Shown here one piece after another: positions 62,465 to 64,000 of a DNA stretch of 64,000 nt (position 1 is its first letter; each line of letters starts with the position of its first letter). The position numbers and the translations under genes are program-made. The notes beneath the pieces were generated by a model. The model searched no databases. It had not been told where the DNA came from and saw only the letters and a list, made by a program, of their open reading frames with translations. The stretch is from Aurantiacibacter arachoides (GTDB lineage: Bacteria; Pseudomonadota; Alphaproteobacteria; Sphingomonadales; Sphingomonadaceae): assembly GCF_009827335.1 (NCBI RefSeq), contig NZ_WTYH01000001.1, positions 868,001-932,000 of the forward strand, read 5' to 3'.

Positions 62465-63890
62465 ACGCGCTGCAGCCGATGCGGAACGCGCCACCACCGA
62501 GGCGGAAGCCGCGGTGGAGGTTGCCGCGCGTGACGTGAAGGCGCCGCACACCGGCAGCCTTTCGCGCCGGATGATGCTGATTGCAGCCGTGTGGATCGTG
62601 CTGCTGCTTTCCATCGGCGGTATCGCGCTCGACCGGGTGCTGACCAACCAGTTGCGTAGCGAATTCGACAGCCGCCTGCTGATCCCGCTCAATGCCATGC
62701 TGCGCTCTGCCGATCTCGATCCGTTCGGAGAGGTGCGCTTCAACTCGATCCTGGGCGACCAGAGCTATCTCGAACCCGGCAGCGGTTCCTACTGGCAGAT
62801 CAGCGGAGAGGGCCATGAACCCTGGCCGAGCCGCAGCCTGTGGGACGACCGGCTGATGGTGCGCGATGTGAACGCGGTGGAGCCCGTATTCTACGACAGC
62901 GACCAGTTCGAGGACGAGCCGCTACGGATGGTCCAGCGTTCCATCCAGCTGCCGGGCAGCGACGTGCGTTGGCAATTTGTCGTGGCGCAGAAGCGTTCGG
63001 ATCTCGACGACCAGATCGCACAGGTGCGCGGCACCTTGGTCTGGGCTTTCGTCATCCTGGGCGCGGGCCTGTTCCTGATGGTGGCGGCGCAGACGTGGTA
63101 CGGGCTCGGTCCGCTCAGGCGCATTCGCCGCGCGATCGTGCGGATGCGCTCCACCGGCACCAATCGCGTGACCGAGCCGCTGCCGCTGGAGGTGCAACCG
63201 ATGGTCGAGGAGTTGAACGCGCTGCTCGCCCATTCGGAAAAACAGGCGGAAGAGGCGCGCACCCATGCGGGCAACCTCGCCCATGCCCTGAAGACCCCGC
63301 TGACCGTGCTCAACAACGCCGCCCATGCCCACGCGCCCGATCTGGACGAGACCGTGCTGCGTGAATCCGACACCATGCAGCGCCATGTCGATCATCACCT
63401 CGCGCGCGCGCGGGCGGTGGGGCGCCGCGCCACCGGCTTGTCGCGCACCAGCGCGATGGAAAGCGCCGAGGGGGTCGAGCGCGCCGTATCGCGGCTTTAT
63501 CACCACGTCCGCTTCGACCTCACCGGATCACGCAACAGCGAGGTGGCGGTGGAGCGACAGGACCTCGACGAACTGCTCGGCAACCTCATCGAGAACGCTG
63601 CCAAGTACGGCGGGGGCAGCGTGTTCGTCACCATCGACGCAGAGCCGGAACGGGCCGAGTGCGTGGTGTGGATCGAGGACGATGGCATGGGCATCCCGGA
63701 AAAGGAGCGGGACGCGATTTTCGGGCGCGGCGCGCGGCTGGACACCGGCAAGCCCGGCACGGGCCTCGGCCTTGCCATCGTGCGGGACGTGGCGGAAATC
63801 TATGGCGGCACGGTGACGCTGCACGAGAGCGAGGACCTGGGAGGCCTGCTGGTGAAGCTGATCCTGCCGCGCGCTGCGACGGCTGGCTGA
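62415..63890 (+). CDS. Membrane sensor histidine kinase
   Basis: Up to 491 residues: a basic N-terminal extension, membrane helix 1 (about 53-72, MLIAAVWIVLLLSIGGIAL), a periplasmic sensor (about 80-205) with no recognised family, helix 2 (about 208-227), a HAMP-like stretch, HisKA with His290 in NLAHALKTPLTVL, and an intact HATPase with ENAAKYG, DDGMGI and GTGLGLAIV. The start is uncertain: GTG at 62415 overlaps the regulator, while later in-frame starts give a shorter tail. Unlike the kinase at 22042, this one has all catalytic boxes. Confidence 0.88.
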   Translation: MASVTASTTPTKLRASKRAAADAERATTEAEAAVEVAARDVKAPHTGSLSRRMMLIAAVWIVLLLSIGGIALDRVLTNQLRSEFDSRLLIPLNAMLRSADLDPFGEVRFNSILGDQSYLEPGSGSYWQISGEGHEPWPSRSLWDDRLMVRDVNAVEPVFYDSDQFEDEPLRMVQRSIQLPGSDVRWQFVVAQKRSDLDDQIAQVRGTLVWAFVILGAGLFLMVAAQTWYGLGPLRRIRRAIVRMRSTGTNRVTEPLPLEVQPMVEELNALLAHSEKQAEEARTHAGNLAHALKTPLTVLNNAAHAHAPDLDETVLRESDTMQRHVDHHLARARAVGRRATGLSRTSAMESAEGVERAVSRLYHHVRFDLTGSRNSEVAVERQDLDELLGNLIENAAKYGGGSVFVTIDAEPERAECVVWIEDDGMGIPEKERDAIFGRGARLDTGKPGTGLGLAIVRDVAEIYGGTVTLHESEDLGGLLVKLILPRAATAG

Positions 63891-63988
63891 CGCCAGATCA
63901 GCGTCAGGGCGCCCTTCGCCCGCGTTCAGTCGTGGTGCAGCTTACCTTTTGTAACACGCTGTCAACAAACGGCAATTGCTGGAGAGAT

Positions 63989-64000
63989 ATGATGACGACG
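63989..64000 (+). CDS. Start of an unidentified gene at the window edge
   Basis: GGAGAG at 63981-63986 lies three bases before an ATG at 63989 (followed by another at 63992: M-M-T-T). Only four codons are in the window, so nothing can be said of the product; it is 98 bases after the kinase stop. Confidence 0.4.

Noticed and set aside
1..64000. CRISPR arrays, insertion sequences, rRNA genes
   Set aside because: No regularly spaced repeats, transposase-like proteins or rRNA segments were found on either strand.

Overview
The window is a 64 kb piece of a G+C-rich alphaproteobacterial chromosome. Gene content and order (trpF-trpB-trpA-accD-folC on one strand, yajC-secD-secF, accB-accC, Oar-like TonB receptor, DUF6456, AmpG, YdbH/YnbE/YdbL) point to Sphingomonadales, most likely an Erythrobacteraceae-type organism. 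This is inferred from gene families, not from a database search. Coding density is very high, many neighbours overlap by ATGA/GTGA/TGATG, and no gene-free stretch exceeds 300 bases.

Layout. 0-3.1 kb: uvrD (cut by the window edge), a small secreted protein, rsmD and an rRNA pseudouridine synthase. 3.2-13.0 kb: ampG, facing a long minus-strand run lapA-like/pyrF/trpF/trpB/small membrane protein/trpA/accD/folC, with purB upstream. 13.1-17.0 kb: a single-chain MmeI-type restriction-modification enzyme carrying an in-frame palindromic repeat, then radC. 17.0-21.0 kb: ydbH-ynbE-ydbL, the envelope lipid-transport bridge. 21.0-28.8 kb: polysaccharide deacetylase, degenerate histidine kinase, Lrp regulator, two glycosyltransferases, accC-accB and aroQ. 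28.8-40.8 kb: an orphan gene-transfer-agent-type holin and a set of genes that together read as nucleic-acid scavenging: cytidine deaminase, VUT-family transporter, concentrative nucleoside transporter, TonB receptor, 5'-nucleotidase lipoprotein, AMP nucleosidase and S1/P1 nuclease, plus a 2OG-Fe(II) oxygenase.

40.9-51.7 kb is the most unusual part: a type IV secretion locus (virB2, 3, 4, 6, 8, 9, 10, 11) with no visible virB1, virB5, virB7, virD4 or relaxase. Between virB2 and virB3 lies a 3 kb cassette of lower G+C that holds a YbjN-like secreted protein, three tandem signal-peptide-bearing tail-collar proteins, and a previously uncalled 46-residue peptide gene with a strong Shine-Dalgarno sequence and a W-x-x-P-x-L leader-like motif. 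A tRNA-Pro(GGG) gene closes the locus. I regard this cassette-in-T4SS arrangement as the best candidate for an undescribed system: an envelope-spanning machine whose likely cargo or pilus-associated proteins are collar-fold proteins rather than DNA.

51.9-64 kb: yajC-secD-secF, a glycosyltransferase with an XRE regulator, DUF6456, a long acidic repeat-rich protein, an ABC-F ATPase, a SIMPL protein, and a PepSY protein followed by a two-component system. The first codons of a further gene lie at the right edge.
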